The notes below the pieces were generated by a model. That model had not been told where the DNA came from and made no database searches. It saw nothing but the letters and a program-made list of their open reading frames with translations. Positions 27,701 to 36,355 of a DNA stretch of 64,000 nt are shown here, in pieces. The stretch is from Xanthobacter aminoxidans (GTDB lineage: Bacteria; Pseudomonadota; Alphaproteobacteria; Rhizobiales; Xanthobacteraceae), in assembly GCF_023571765.1 (NCBI RefSeq), contig NZ_JAMJXC010000008.1:1-64000 (forward strand). The letters run 5' to 3'. Each line of letters starts with the position of its first letter. The first letter of the stretch is position 1. The position numbers were made by a program, and so were the translations under genes.

Positions 27701-28135
27701 GCCCGCGCGGAAATAGCCGAGCCAGCGGGCGAGCGTATCCTGCGGCAGCGTGGAGAGAGCGGCGAGGCGTGGGTCGTCCTGGTCCTCGCCCGGCAGCAGC
27801 GCGAGGGCGATGCCACGGGCGCGGGCCGTGGCGGCCAATTGCTCGGCCCCGTAACGCCACCAATCCAGCCCGCCGAGCTGGCGCACCAGCACCACCTTCG
27901 CCTTGGCCGCGACCTTCTCCACCCACAGGTCCACCGACATGGGGTGGCGCAGATCCTTCAGCCGCGCGAGGCGCAGGCTGGGCACCGCACCGCCGCGCGC
28001 CCGCCAGGCGGCGGCGAGGGCGATGAGATCGCTATCGGTGAAGGAGAGGGCCACCATGTCGCCGGGCAGCTGGGCGAGGTCGACCGGCTCGGCCAACTCC
28101 TCCAGGCTCGTCGATGTGGTGGCGAGGATGTGCAT
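24782..28135 (-). CDS. cobN: Cobaltochelatase large subunit
   Basis: A 1117-residue CobN/magnesium-chelatase H family protein that binds hydrogenobyrinate a,c-diamide for ATP-driven cobalt insertion with CobS and CobT, which are not in this window. Recognisable blocks are GLDVPESARRML, HLGAHGTLEWLPGKAVAL, VMGALPVVYPFIVSNPGEAAQAKRR (split by spacing), and SASLRTGGEEIAQGLAFLG. It is somewhat shorter than the classical roughly 1270-residue CobN. The ATG at 28135 lies three bases past the cobW stop, so translation is probably coupled. Confidence 0.94.
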   Translation of the reverse strand: MHILATTSTSLEELAEPVDLAQLPGDMVALSFTDSDLIALAAAWRARGGAVPSLRLARLKDLRHPMSVDLWVEKVAAKAKVVLVRQLGGLDWWRYGAEQLAATARARGIALALLPGEDQDDPRLAALSTLPQDTLARWLGYFRAGGPANMAALLADMGEAAGFRAPHAIPAPHPVPATAFHRPGAGLATLEDVRGRDKGREGQGRPNALILFYRSQWLAADTAAVDALAAALEARGIAAHCLFVPSLKAPDARAAVRAATAALDPAILLTTTAFAAGDAAELFPEGGPPVLQAAPATTAREAWAGSPRGFSAADLAMHVVLPELDGRVLAGALSFKDFAPPDADLAFTAAVNRPEPEAVAHVADRAAALVRLAATPRAERRIALILPDYPGAEGRSGYAVGLDVPESARRMLGTLAAAGYGAGPVPDDAKALLAAFHPEPALALATYRRLFAALPEAARAAVTAAWGAAEDDADVTDDAFRFRLARSGNITLAFAPDRGASLDRRADYHDASLPPRHGLLAFGLWLREGLDAHAVVHLGAHGTLEWLPGKAVALTPACFPQVVMGALPVVYPFIVSNPGEAAQAKRRLAAVTIGHLPPPLAAAGLSEAEQRLERLVDEYAQADGLDRRRRERLAALIVETAAETGLAATAGVAAGADPDEALRRIDAWLCDLKDLAVKDGLHIFGAMAEGEADPLRAASAEAETRALLTALDGRFVPAGPAGAPARGRRDVLPTGRNLFTADPRTLPTPTACDLARKAADEAVRLILQEQGDWPRALVLDLWGSASLRTGGEEIAQGLAFLGCRPVWEAATGRVTGVEVLPPAVLGRPRIDVTFRISGLFRDIFPAQIALLDAAVRAVANRDEEGTENPLAEARLKGEDLSRLFGSAPGAYGAGIEATLQRGAFETREELGHAYLAAASHAYGGADGLARPAPGLFAARLAEADALVHGADDAARDLLDGSEDAAFMGGFAAAGAALGRAAHLVVLDTTDPDRPRARPLKEALTRLVHGRVSARFIAGQMRHGPRGASELAETVDRLVAFAETTEQVPAALLDRLHAAYVMDPEVRAFLLAQNPAAARAIARRFADARRRGLWHARRNDLDSDLDALRAEAGREAAE

Positions 28136-28138
28136 GGC

Positions 28139-29173
28139 CTAGCCGAGGATGGCCTGTTCCACCGCCGCGCGGTCGAAGCCCTTGAGGCCGATGACCACCA
28201 GCGCCCCGCGCCGGGCCTCTTCCGCACCCCACGCGCGATCGAAATGGTGCGACACGCGCGGGCCGACGCCCTGCACCAGCAGGCGCAGCGGCTTGCCTTC
28301 CACGGCGGCGAAGCCCTTCACGCGCAGCACGTCCGGCGTCTCCGCCGCCTTCACCACGCGCGCGGCGAGCGCGGCGGGATCGGCGATCTCGGGCAAGGCC
28401 AGGACGATGCTCTCGAACTCGTCGTGGTCGTGGTCTTCCTCGTCGTCGTGATGGGTGCGGCGGGTGTCGATCAGGTCTTCCGCGCCGACGCCGAGGCCGA
28501 GCAGCACGGCCAGATCCACCTTGCCGCCGGATGACCGCACCAGCTTCACAGCGCGCGGCAGAGCACCGGCCACCGCCTTCTCGGCGGCGATGAATCCGGC
28601 CGCATCGAGCAGATCGGACTTGGAGAGGATGACGAGGTCGGCGCAGGCGATCTGGTCCTCGAACACTTCTTCGACGGGATCGTCATGGTCGAGGCTCTCG
28701 TCCCCGGCCCGCTGCGCGTCCAGCGCGGCAAGATCGGGGGCGACGCGGCCTTCGGCGAGGGCCGGGCCGTCCACCACCGCGATCACGCCGTCCACCGTCA
28801 CCCGGCCCTTGATGGCCGGCCACTGGAAGGCCTGCACCAGGGGCTTGGGCAGCGCGAGGCCGGAGGTCTCGATGAGGATGTGGTCCACCTTCGGCGCGCG
28901 GGCGAGGATCTGGTCCAGCGCCGGCACGAAATCATCCGCCACGGTGCAGCACAGGCAGCCGTTGGCCAGCTCCACGATGGAGCCCTCGTCGCAGCTCTCG
29001 ATGCCGCAGCCCTTCAGGATCTCGCCGTCGATGCCCACGTCGCCGAACTCGTTGACGATGACCGCGAGGCGCTTGCCGCCGGCATTCTCCAGCACATGGC
29101 GGATCAGCGTCGTCTTTCCGGCGCCGAGGAAGCCGGTGACGATGGTGCAGGGCACGCGGGCGAGGGAGGTCAT
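28139..29173 (-). CDS. cobW: Cobalamin biosynthesis GTPase/metallochaperone CobW
   Basis: A 344-residue COG0523 G3E GTPase. The P-loop GFLGAGKTT is at 14-22, the metal-binding CLCC motif at 73-76 and the SKSD guanine-specificity motif in the middle. A His/Asp/Glu-rich stretch (HHDDEEDHDHDE) near 243-254 is a likely metal-binding tail. CobW is thought to handle cobalt for CobN. The ATG at 29173 overlaps the DUF1636 stop by four bases. Confidence 0.94.
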   Translation of the reverse strand: MTSLARVPCTIVTGFLGAGKTTLIRHVLENAGGKRLAVIVNEFGDVGIDGEILKGCGIESCDEGSIVELANGCLCCTVADDFVPALDQILARAPKVDHILIETSGLALPKPLVQAFQWPAIKGRVTVDGVIAVVDGPALAEGRVAPDLAALDAQRAGDESLDHDDPVEEVFEDQIACADLVILSKSDLLDAAGFIAAEKAVAGALPRAVKLVRSSGGKVDLAVLLGLGVGAEDLIDTRRTHHDDEEDHDHDEFESIVLALPEIADPAALAARVVKAAETPDVLRVKGFAAVEGKPLRLLVQGVGPRVSHHFDRAWGAEEARRGALVVIGLKGFDRAAVEQAILG

Positions 29174-29673
29174 CGGGTCTCCTTGAGGGTGAGCGGGGGA
29201 ATGCGCGCGACCATGCCGCGCTTGAGCACGTCCGGCCGGCCGCGCCAGGGCATCAGGCCGTCCGGCGAGCCGGCGAGCAGGGCCGCGCCGGTGAGAAGGT
29301 CGGGGGCGCTGTCGGGGGAGAGGTCCCCGAACACATAGGTCCAGCCGTCGCGGCGGACCATGGCGGCGGAGAGCGCGCGCTTGCAATTGGCGAGGCAAGA
29401 AACGCCTTCGACCGCGACGCCTTCGGGGAGGGACGCGGCGCAGGCGGAGGCGAGGAGGCGCGCGCCGTCGCGCTCGGCCAACTGCTGAGTTTCCTGTGGG
29501 GCTTCGCTGCCGGGGGCGCGGCAGGTGGTGCAGATGAGGAGGGTGACGGCGGGAGCGGTTTCGCGCGCGGCTTCTGGCGCAGCCTGGGACGCGCAGCCGA
29601 CCTCCGGGCTTTCGCCGCCCGGCTCGGGTGCTGTGCTGTCGGGAATCGCGCCGCGCTCCACCGAAACGTCCAC
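29170..29673 (-). CDS. DUF1636 protein, first gene of the riboswitch-controlled cob operon
   Basis: A protein with a C-terminal DUF1636 domain, a thioredoxin-like 2Fe-2S-ferredoxin type fold by family resemblance. Cys pairs are seen in LLICTTCRAPGSE and VSCLANCKRAL, followed by GWTYVFGDLSP. These proteins occur beside cobW/cobN and may carry metal or electrons; the function is not proven. The N-terminus is uncertain. An in-frame ATG at 29775 would put the riboswitch B12 box inside the coding region and is rejected; GTG codons at 29673 and 29661 are the next candidates, neither with a clear ribosome binding site. Its stop overlaps cobW by four bases. Confidence 0.8.
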   Translation of the reverse strand: MDVSVERGAIPDSTAPEPGGESPEVGCASQAAPEAARETAPAVTLLICTTCRAPGSEAPQETQQLAERDGARLLASACAASLPEGVAVEGVSCLANCKRALSAAMVRRDGWTYVFGDLSPDSAPDLLTGAALLAGSPDGLMPWRGRPDVLKRGMVARIPPLTLKETR

Positions 29674-29743
29674 GGGTGCGAGCGCCCGCGCGCACGGGCT
29701 CGAAGGGACGCAATACCGGAGCACCCCGCCCGGCGCGGACCTC
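29674..29743 (-). promoter_or_regulatory. Probable riboswitch expression platform hairpin
   Basis: Between the cobalamin aptamer and the DUF1636 gene, the minus strand can fold CGAGCCCG with CGGGCGCTCG immediately before the GTG at 29673, and an outer GGGGTGC can pair with GCACCC. No T-run follows, so if this is the expression platform it more likely blocks translation initiation than terminates transcription. This is inference from pairing alone. Confidence 0.4.
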
Positions 29744-29916
29744 GTCGAAGGCAGGTCTCCTGGCTCGCGGTTCACCGCCCCCGCCGCCTTCCCGGATCAC
29801 TCCAGTGGCGTCTGGCAGGGGCTCACCGCCGACAGTTGCGGGGGCAGCCGCGGCATTGGGGGTCTCCCCGCACCGCATTCCCTTTTACGCCCGTGTGGGA
29901 CCACGGGACCTTCGAC
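29744..29916 (-). ncRNA. Cobalamin riboswitch aptamer
   Basis: Read on the minus strand, P1 is formed by GTCGAAGG (29916-29909) and CCTTCGAC (29751-29744). The B12 box AGCCAGGAGACCTGCC lies at about 29750-29765. Other conserved elements are the AAAGGGAATGCGGTG block, the GGCTGCCCCCGCAACTGT core, GCCACTGG and CCGGGAAGGCGG. These are the hallmarks of the cobalamin aptamer in canonical order. It should switch off the DUF1636-cobW-cobN-cobG-cobH-cobI-cobJ operon at high adenosylcobalamin. Confidence 0.95.
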
Positions 29917-29992
29917 GCCGCCACTAAAGGCAGTGGCGGGCGGGATTGTCAAATGAGGGCGTGGAACCGCGTTCGACGGCTCGGATACAACC

Positions 29993-30102
29993 CGTCATGG
30001 CCGGGCTTGTCCCGGCCATCCACGTCGGGCAGACAGGACCATCGCCTGAAAGATGTTCCCAGCCCCACCACGTGGATGCCCGGCACAAGGCCGGGCATGA
30101 CG
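29993..30102. repeat. Interspersed nested-palindrome repeat, copy 2 (110 bp)
   Basis: Same element as at 12478-12587: identical 37-base left arm, 35-base right arm with one difference, same 38-base centre length with unrelated sequence. It lies between the 3' end of glyS and the start of the cobalamin leader. The rest of 29917-30139 shows nothing further that I can support. Confidence 0.85.
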
Positions 30103-30139
30103 GTGAGGGGGCGAGACAGCGCGCAATACGCCCCCGCCC

Positions 30140-32359
30140 CTACCCCTCGATGCGGTCGAAATCGGCAATGCCGCGGGTGGCGGCGCGGATTTCGTCGAGG
30201 AGCTTCAGGCGGTTCTCGCGCAGCGCGGGATCGGGGTCATTCACCGTCACGGCGTCGAAGAAGGCGTCCACCGGCTGGCGCAGGTCCGACAGCGCGGTCA
30301 TGGCGGCCTCGAAATCCTCGGCCGCGACGGCCTGGGAGACGCGGGCCTTCACGGTTTCAATGGCGTCGGCGAGGCGCTCCTCGGCCGGCTCCTTCAGCAA
30401 CGCGGCGACGGTGGGGCCGGCGAAGGCGCGGCCGTCCTTCTTCTCCTCGATGCGCAGGATGTTCACCGCGCGGCGATAGCCGGCGAGCAGGTTCCTGCCA
30501 TCCTCGGTGGCGAGGAAGGCGGCCAGCGCCTCCACGCGGCGGACGACGAGGAGGAGGTCGTCCTGCCCTTCGAGGGCGAAGACGGCATCGACGAGGTCGT
30601 GACGGGCACCGCGGTCGCGGAGGTAGACTTTCAGGCGATCAGCGAAGAAAGCGAGGAGGTCGATGGTGTGGGCGGCGACCAAACGCCCAGCAAACGGAGC
30701 CGATACTTTCGCGGTGCCTCGGAACGTATCGGGTGCTTCTCCGGACTGGGAGGGCTGCTCCTCACGGAACTTAACTCGACTAACTCTGTAATCAGACGCT
30801 TCGTCCAGGATCGCTACCAGCCGAAGCCTCAGCTCATTTTCGAGAATGATACGAATGACGCCAAGAGCCGCCCGACGAAGCGCATAGGGATCTTTGCTGC
30901 CGGTCGGAATTTCCTTTGCATCCCAGAAGCCTTCAAGCGTGTCGATCTTGTCCGCCAATGCCACAGCCACCGAGACAGGCGCCGTGGGCACACGGTCGTT
31001 CGGACCCTGCGGCTTGTAGTGCTCCTCGCATGCGGCGGCGACATCCGGGGGCAGGTTCTCGCCCTCGGCATAATAGCGGCCCATGAGGCCCTGAAGCTCG
31101 GGAAACTCTCCAACCACCTCAGTGAGAAGGTCTGCCTTGGCAACATTAGCGGCGAGTTTGACCTCACTTACAAACCGCCCATAGCTGCCCTCGAAGAACT
31201 TGGTACTGACCTGTCCGGTCCGCTCCATAAGCTCGGCGATGAGAACAGCCAAATTCTCGATGCGCTCGATGCGCTCGGCCTGGGAGCCCAGCTTCTCGTG
31301 GAAGGTGATGGACTGGAACTTGGGCATGCGGCTGGCGAGGCCGTTCAGCCGGTCCGTGTCCCAGAAGAATTTCGCGTCCGACAGCCGGGCGCGGATGACG
31401 CGCTCGTTGCCGGCGACGATGGCCGCGCCGCCGTCCGAGGCGACGAGGTTCGAGATGAGGATGAAGCGGTTGGCGAGGCGCCCGGTCTTGGGGTCCTTCA
31501 GCACGAAGCACTTCTGGTTGGCGCGGATGGTGGCGCGGATCACCTCGTCCGGGATGTCGAGGAAGCGTTCCTCGAACGATCCCATGAGAACCACGGGCCA
31601 TTCCACCAGCCCGCACACCTCGTCCAGCAGGCCCTCGTCCTCCACCAGCTCAAGGCCGGCGGCGAGGGCGAGATCCTTGGCGTCGTTGAGGATGATTTCC
31701 TTGCGACGATCGCGGTCGGCCACCACCCTGGCGGCCTCCAGCTTCGCCATCCAGTCGTCCAGCCGCTTCACGGTGAAAGGCTCGGGCGCCATGAAGCGGT
31801 GGCCGCGGGTGACGTTGGAGGCCTCGATGCCATCCACCGAGAAATGCACCACCTCCGGCTCATCCCCCTCGGCGCCGAAGGTGGCGACGATGGAATGCAG
31901 CGGGCGCACCCAGCGCAGCGTGCCGGACCCCCAGCGCATGGATTTCGGCCAGGGGAACTTGCGGATGATGTCCGGCACGATCTCGGCCACCACCTCGGTG
32001 GTGGCGCGGCCGGGCTTTTCCACCACGGCCACGTAGAAATCGCCCTTCTTGGGGTCGGACTGGATGGTCGCCTGATCGAGGGAGGCGAGGCCCGCCGCCT
32101 TCAGGAAGCCGGCCACCGCCTGCTCGGGGGCCCCCACGCGCGGCCCCTTCTTCTCTTCCCGCTGGTCGGCCTGCCGGCCCGGCAGGCCGTGCACGGCGAG
32201 GGCGAGGCGGCGCGGCGTCACGAAGGCTTTCGCGCCCTCATAGAGCAGGCCGCGCTCCACCAAAGCGTCGGTGACGAGCTTCTTCAGCGCGTCGGCCGCC
32301 TGGGCCTGCATGCGGGCGGGGATTTCTTCGGAGAAGAGTTCGAGCAGAAGATCGGGCAT
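30140..32359 (-). CDS. glyS: Glycine--tRNA ligase beta subunit
   Basis: A 739-residue beta subunit of the alpha2beta2 bacterial glycyl-tRNA synthetase, carrying the HD-like and tRNA-anticodon domains. It starts [17 protein letters not shown], with [35 protein letters not shown], and the C-terminal DALR-like [21 protein letters not shown]. The ATG at 32359 gives the family N-terminus. Coding GC drops sharply between about 30,690 and 31,290 while the frame stays open, and the low-GC tract includes a roughly 45-residue stretch (around [19 protein letters not shown]) that looks like an insertion before [14 protein letters not shown]. See findings. Two transporter genes separate it from glyQ. Confidence 0.93.
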   Translation of the reverse strand: MPDLLLELFSEEIPARMQAQAADALKKLVTDALVERGLLYEGAKAFVTPRRLALAVHGLPGRQADQREEKKGPRVGAPEQAVAGFLKAAGLASLDQATIQSDPKKGDFYVAVVEKPGRATTEVVAEIVPDIIRKFPWPKSMRWGSGTLRWVRPLHSIVATFGAEGDEPEVVHFSVDGIEASNVTRGHRFMAPEPFTVKRLDDWMAKLEAARVVADRDRRKEIILNDAKDLALAAGLELVEDEGLLDEVCGLVEWPVVLMGSFEERFLDIPDEVIRATIRANQKCFVLKDPKTGRLANRFILISNLVASDGGAAIVAGNERVIRARLSDAKFFWDTDRLNGLASRMPKFQSITFHEKLGSQAERIERIENLAVLIAELMERTGQVSTKFFEGSYGRFVSEVKLAANVAKADLLTEVVGEFPELQGLMGRYYAEGENLPPDVAAACEEHYKPQGPNDRVPTAPVSVAVALADKIDTLEGFWDAKEIPTGSKDPYALRRAALGVIRIILENELRLRLVAILDEASDYRVSRVKFREEQPSQSGEAPDTFRGTAKVSAPFAGRLVAAHTIDLLAFFADRLKVYLRDRGARHDLVDAVFALEGQDDLLLVVRRVEALAAFLATEDGRNLLAGYRRAVNILRIEEKKDGRAFAGPTVAALLKEPAEERLADAIETVKARVSQAVAAEDFEAAMTALSDLRQPVDAFFDAVTVNDPDPALRENRLKLLDEIRAATRGIADFDRIEG

Positions 32360-32466
32360 CGGTTCGGGCTCGTCCTCCCCATGCGGGGAGGCTGGCGCTT
32401 GCGCGCGGCGGGTGAATTTCGCGGCCTGTGCTAGTGCCTTTCGGCCGCCGCGTCGAGGGGGCGGGC

Positions 32467-33774
32467 TCAGTCGAGGGAGCGGCCGCGCATCTCCGTGAGC
32501 CCCAGCGCGGCGAGGAAGGCCACCACGCCGCCGGCGATCATGAAGAAGGCCGGGGCCATGGCATCGCCGGTGAGACTCACCAGCAAGACCGCCACCATGG
32601 GCGCCGTGCCGCCGCCGAGGCCGAGGCCGAGATTCCAGCTCAGCCCTACCGCCGTGCAGCGGGTGTGGCGGGGAAACATCTCCACCAGCGCCACCGCCAT
32701 GGGTCCACCATAGATGGAAACGATCACCGCAAAACCCAGCTGCCCCAGCAGCGCCAGCCCGGCCGAGCCGGAACCCAGCAGCAGGAACAGCGGCCAGGTG
32801 AACACGGCAAGGCACAGGAAGCCGCCGACGATGAGCGGCTTGCGGCCGATGCGATCGGACAGCGCGGCGAAGCCGAAGCACCCCGCCATCACCACCGCCA
32901 TGCTCACGGCGTTCAGCTCCAGCGCCACATGGGGAGTGAAATGGTCCTGCTGCTGCAGCCAGGTGGCGAGATAGACGAAGGAGAGGTAATAGGCGATGCC
33001 CAGCACGATGTTGATGAGCGTCGCCCTGAGGATGCCGCCGCCACTCTCGCGGAAGGCCTCCACCACCGGCAGCGTCGGCCGGTGCACCGGCTTCACGTCG
33101 CGCGCCACCGTCCGGCGCAGGATGAGGGCGAAGCCGCCGAGCAGGCAGCCGAGCAGGAAGGGAATGCGCCAGCCCCAGGAGGCGAGGTCGTCCGCCGACA
33201 TGAGGCCGGAGACGAGCGCCCCCACCGCCGAGCCCAGCAGCATCCCGCCGTTGCAGCCGACGATGACCAGCGAGGTCACCGCCCCCCGCCAGCGCACCTG
33301 CGCATTCTCCGCCAGGAAGACGGCGGAGGTCATGTATTCCCCGCCCACCGACAGCCCCTGCGCGAGGCGCAGCACCAGCAGCAGCACGGCGGAGAGAACC
33401 CCGGCCGTCTCATAGGTGGGCAGGAGGCCGACGCAGAAGGTTGAGATGCTCATGAGCGCCGCGGAGGACATGAGCGCCGCGCGCCGGCCCAGCCGGTCGC
33501 CGATATGGCCGAACAGCACCGAGCCCAAAGGCCGCATGAGGAAGGAGGCCGCGAACACGCCGAACACCGAGAGCATGGCCGCTGTCGGGCTCGACTCGGG
33601 GAAGAAGTTGCGGGCGAAGATGCTGGCGAGGAACCCGTAGACGGCGAAATCGTACCATTCCAGCACGTTGCCGAGCATGCCGGCAGCCATCAGCCGGCGC
33701 GAGAGGACGGGCGCGCCGTCGGGCGCCATCCCGCCGGAGACGTCTTCGGCCTCGTTGTGCGCAATGCTGCTCAT
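32467..33774 (-). CDS. MFS transporter, metabolite:H+ symporter (MHS) type, copy A
   Basis: A 435-residue inner-membrane permease with twelve predicted helices. It has the MHS signatures [16 protein letters not shown] near the first helix, [21 protein letters not shown] at the first loop and [16 protein letters not shown] in the fourth/fifth helices. MHS members import organic acids, betaines or aromatic acids with protons; the substrate is unknown. The ATG at 33774 follows AGGAACGGG; a TTG at 33798 would also be in frame. It begins 27 bases after a second MHS transporter to which it is clearly related. Confidence 0.9.
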   Translation of the reverse strand: MSSIAHNEAEDVSGGMAPDGAPVLSRRLMAAGMLGNVLEWYDFAVYGFLASIFARNFFPESSPTAAMLSVFGVFAASFLMRPLGSVLFGHIGDRLGRRAALMSSAALMSISTFCVGLLPTYETAGVLSAVLLLVLRLAQGLSVGGEYMTSAVFLAENAQVRWRGAVTSLVIVGCNGGMLLGSAVGALVSGLMSADDLASWGWRIPFLLGCLLGGFALILRRTVARDVKPVHRPTLPVVEAFRESGGGILRATLINIVLGIAYYLSFVYLATWLQQQDHFTPHVALELNAVSMAVVMAGCFGFAALSDRIGRKPLIVGGFLCLAVFTWPLFLLLGSGSAGLALLGQLGFAVIVSIYGGPMAVALVEMFPRHTRCTAVGLSWNLGLGLGGGTAPMVAVLLVSLTGDAMAPAFFMIAGGVVAFLAALGLTEMRGRSLD

Positions 33775-33801
33775 CAATCCCGTTCCTGCTCCGCTCAAGC
33801 G

Positions 33802-35130
33802 TTAGGGCCAATGGGAAGGTGCGTCCAGCACCCGGCCCCGGCGTTCGGCGAGGGCCGCGACGCCCACCAGAGCGACGGCCGCCAGCCCCATCAGGTGGAC
33901 CGCCGGCGCCATGGTGAGGCCGAGGCCGGTCACGAAATAGGTGGCGAGCATGGGCGCGAAGCCGCCGGAGACGCCGATACCGAGATTCCACGCAAAGCCC
34001 ATGGCGCTGCACCGCACCGGCGTCTCGAACAGTTCCACCAGCAGCGCCGGCAGCGGGCTCGTGACCGCCGCGGCCATCACCGAGAAGACGAGCTGCGCCG
34101 CCAGCACTTCCGCCGGGCTGCCGCCGCGCAGCAGCAGGAACAGCGGCCAGGAGAGAAGGACGAAGCCGGAAAGCCCCGCCGCCACGATCCGGCGCCGGCC
34201 GATGCGGTCCGACAGCGCGCCGAACAGCAGGCAGCAGATCACCGACACGATCAGCGCAAGGGTGGTGAAGCCAAGGGCGGTCGCGGGGGCAAGGCCGGCC
34301 TCCTGCTCCATATAGGTCGGCAGGTAGACGAACAGGAGATAGGTGTCGGCGCCGACGAATACGGTCACCAGCATCGCGGCGACGATGGAGCCGCCCGCCT
34401 CCCGGAAGGCCCGCCTCAGCGGCAGGCCCCTGGCCTTGCTGCCCCCGCGATCGCCGGGCCGGGGCCGGCGCAGCACCAGCGCGGTGATGCCCAGCACCGC
34501 GCCGAGCAGGAACGGCACCCGCCAGCCGAAGGCCTGCATCGCCTCCGCCGACAGGAGCGCGCTCAGCAGCGCGCACACGCCGGAGCCGATGAGCGTGCCG
34601 GTCTGCCCGCCCGCCGTGGAGAAGGCCGCCGTGAGCCCGCGATGGCGGGGCACCGCGTGCTCGGCGAGATAGATGGAGGAGGTGGTGTATTCCCCACCGA
34701 TGGACAGCCCCTGCAACAGTCGCAGGATGAGGAGCAGCAAGGGGGCGAGGACGCCGACGGTCGCATAGGTGGGCAACAGGCCGATGCCCACCGTGGCGCA
34801 GCTCATGACCGAGACCGAGGCGATGAGGGCGATGCGGGGGCCGAACCGGTCGCCCACATGGCCGAACAGGATCGCCCCCAAAGGCCGCATCAGGAAGGCC
34901 GCGCCGAACAGGCCGAAGGCGGAGATGAGCCCCACCAGCGCATCCTCGGCCGGAAAGAAGGTGCGGGCGAAGATGGGCGCGAGGAAGCCGTAGGAGGCGA
35001 AGTCGTACCACTCCAAGAGATTGCCGATGGCACCGGCCGCGAGCAGGCGCGGCGACGCGCCGCCCGGATGGGACGCGTCCGGCGGCCGGATGCCGGACAG
35101 GTCACGGGGGCCGACATCGGTGGCGGTCAT
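33802..35130 (-). CDS. MFS transporter, metabolite:H+ symporter (MHS) type, copy B
   Basis: A 442-residue paralogue of the gene at 32467. It has GNLLEWYDFASYGFLAPIFA, FLMRPLGAILFGHVGDRFG and RLLQGLSIGGEYTTSSIYLAE in the same positions, and about twelve helices. The two differ through most of the loop regions, so the duplication is old or they were brought together. The ATG at 35130 begins MTATDVGPRDLSG. Substrate unknown. Situated 83 bases after glyQ on the same strand, it may be read from the glyQ promoter. Confidence 0.9.
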   Translation of the reverse strand: MTATDVGPRDLSGIRPPDASHPGGASPRLLAAGAIGNLLEWYDFASYGFLAPIFARTFFPAEDALVGLISAFGLFGAAFLMRPLGAILFGHVGDRFGPRIALIASVSVMSCATVGIGLLPTYATVGVLAPLLLLILRLLQGLSIGGEYTTSSIYLAEHAVPRHRGLTAAFSTAGGQTGTLIGSGVCALLSALLSAEAMQAFGWRVPFLLGAVLGITALVLRRPRPGDRGGSKARGLPLRRAFREAGGSIVAAMLVTVFVGADTYLLFVYLPTYMEQEAGLAPATALGFTTLALIVSVICCLLFGALSDRIGRRRIVAAGLSGFVLLSWPLFLLLRGGSPAEVLAAQLVFSVMAAAVTSPLPALLVELFETPVRCSAMGFAWNLGIGVSGGFAPMLATYFVTGLGLTMAPAVHLMGLAAVALVGVAALAERRGRVLDAPSHWP

Positions 35131-35213
35131 GGCGGGTCCGGACGGCGGGCGGGTGCGGCTCCGTTTCAGCTACCACCCGAATGGAGGTCGGGGCAATCCC
35201 TTACCGCTGACCC

Positions 35214-36146
35214 TCAGGCGGCTGCGCCGCCGCCGGCCGTCTTCAGCCATGCGGCGCCGCAGGCCTTGGCGAGTTCCCGCACCCGCAGGATGTAGCTCTG
35301 CCGCTCGGTGACGGAGATCACGCCGCGCGCGTCCAAGAGGTTGAAGACGTGGGAGGCCTTGATGCACTGGTCATAGGCCGGCAGGGCCATGTCGTGCTTT
35401 TCGCCCTTGTCGCCGAAGGCCAGATACTTGTGGCAGGCGGTCTCGGCCATGCGGAACTGCTCGAACAGCATGTCCGTGTCGGCGGCCTCGAAATTGTGCC
35501 GGGAATATTCCCGCTCGGCCTGAAGGAAGACGTCGCCGTAGGTGGTCTTCTCGGCGCCCTCGCGGCCGTTGAAATTGAGATCGTAGACGTTCTCCACGCC
35601 CTGCACATACATGGCGAGGCGTTCGAGGCCGTAGGTGAGCTCACCCGAAACCGGGGAGCACTCGAAGCCCGCCACCTGCTGGAAGTAGGTGAACTGCGAC
35701 ACCTCCATGCCGTCGCACCAGCATTCCCAGCCGAGGCCCCAGGCGCCCAGCGTCGGGCTCTCCCAGTCGTCTTCCACGAAGCGCACGTCGTGCAGCTTCA
35801 GGTCCACGCCGATGGCCGCTAACGATTGCAGGTACAGCTCCTGCAGGTTCTCCGGCGAGGGCTTCAGGATGACCTGGAACTGGTAATAATGCTGGAGCCG
35901 GTTGGGGTTCTCGCCATAGCGGCCGTCCTTGGGGCGGCGCGAGGGCTGCACATAGGCTGCCTTCCAGTGCTTCGGGCCGAGCGCACGCAGGGTCGTCGCC
36001 GGGTGGAAGGTGCCGGCGCCCACTTCCATGTCGTAGGGCTGGAGCACCACGCAGCCCTGGTCCGCCCAGAATCGCTGAAGGGTCAGGAGCAGCGCCTGGA
36101 ACGAGCGGTCGGGGCGCATATGGGCGGGAAGGCTCTCGTCGATCAT
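35214..36146 (-). CDS. glyQ: Glycine--tRNA ligase alpha subunit
   Basis: A 310-residue catalytic subunit forming glycyl-adenylate and charging tRNA-Gly. Class II core motifs are clear: [61 protein letters not shown], and [19 protein letters not shown]. The ATG at 36146 ([12 protein letters not shown]) is chosen; an internal ATG at 36119 is possible, and neither has a strong ribosome binding site. In many Alphaproteobacteria glyS follows closely; here two transporters intervene. Confidence 0.94.
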   Translation of the reverse strand: MIDESLPAHMRPDRSFQALLLTLQRFWADQGCVVLQPYDMEVGAGTFHPATTLRALGPKHWKAAYVQPSRRPKDGRYGENPNRLQHYYQFQVILKPSPENLQELYLQSLAAIGVDLKLHDVRFVEDDWESPTLGAWGLGWECWCDGMEVSQFTYFQQVAGFECSPVSGELTYGLERLAMYVQGVENVYDLNFNGREGAEKTTYGDVFLQAEREYSRHNFEAADTDMLFEQFRMAETACHKYLAFGDKGEKHDMALPAYDQCIKASHVFNLLDARGVISVTERQSYILRVRELAKACGAAWLKTAGGGAAA

Positions 36147-36355
36147 TTCGGAACAGCTCGCAGCAACGTGACCCCGGCGCGCCCTCCCCGGCAGCGCGGG
36201 ACGGGGGGCCTCAGGCGCGCGGACACTAGGCAGTGGCTGGGGCGATTGCAACGTGGGCGGGGCAACTTCGCTTTGGCCGGCTGAAAATCGGCACTGAACC
36301 GAAATGCGGTCTCCGCGGTTGTCCTGCCGTGCAGTCAATTGGAGGGAGACCCCGC

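Noticed and set aside
29674-29775. Upstream extension of the DUF1636 protein to an ATG at 29775
   Set aside because: It would place the conserved B12 box and part of P1 inside the coding region, and the extra residues look unlike a protein domain.
30690-31290. Frameshift or pseudogene in glyS suggested by the low-GC tract
   Set aside because: The reading frame is continuous and the C-terminal anticodon-binding motifs are intact; mosaic origin explains the composition.
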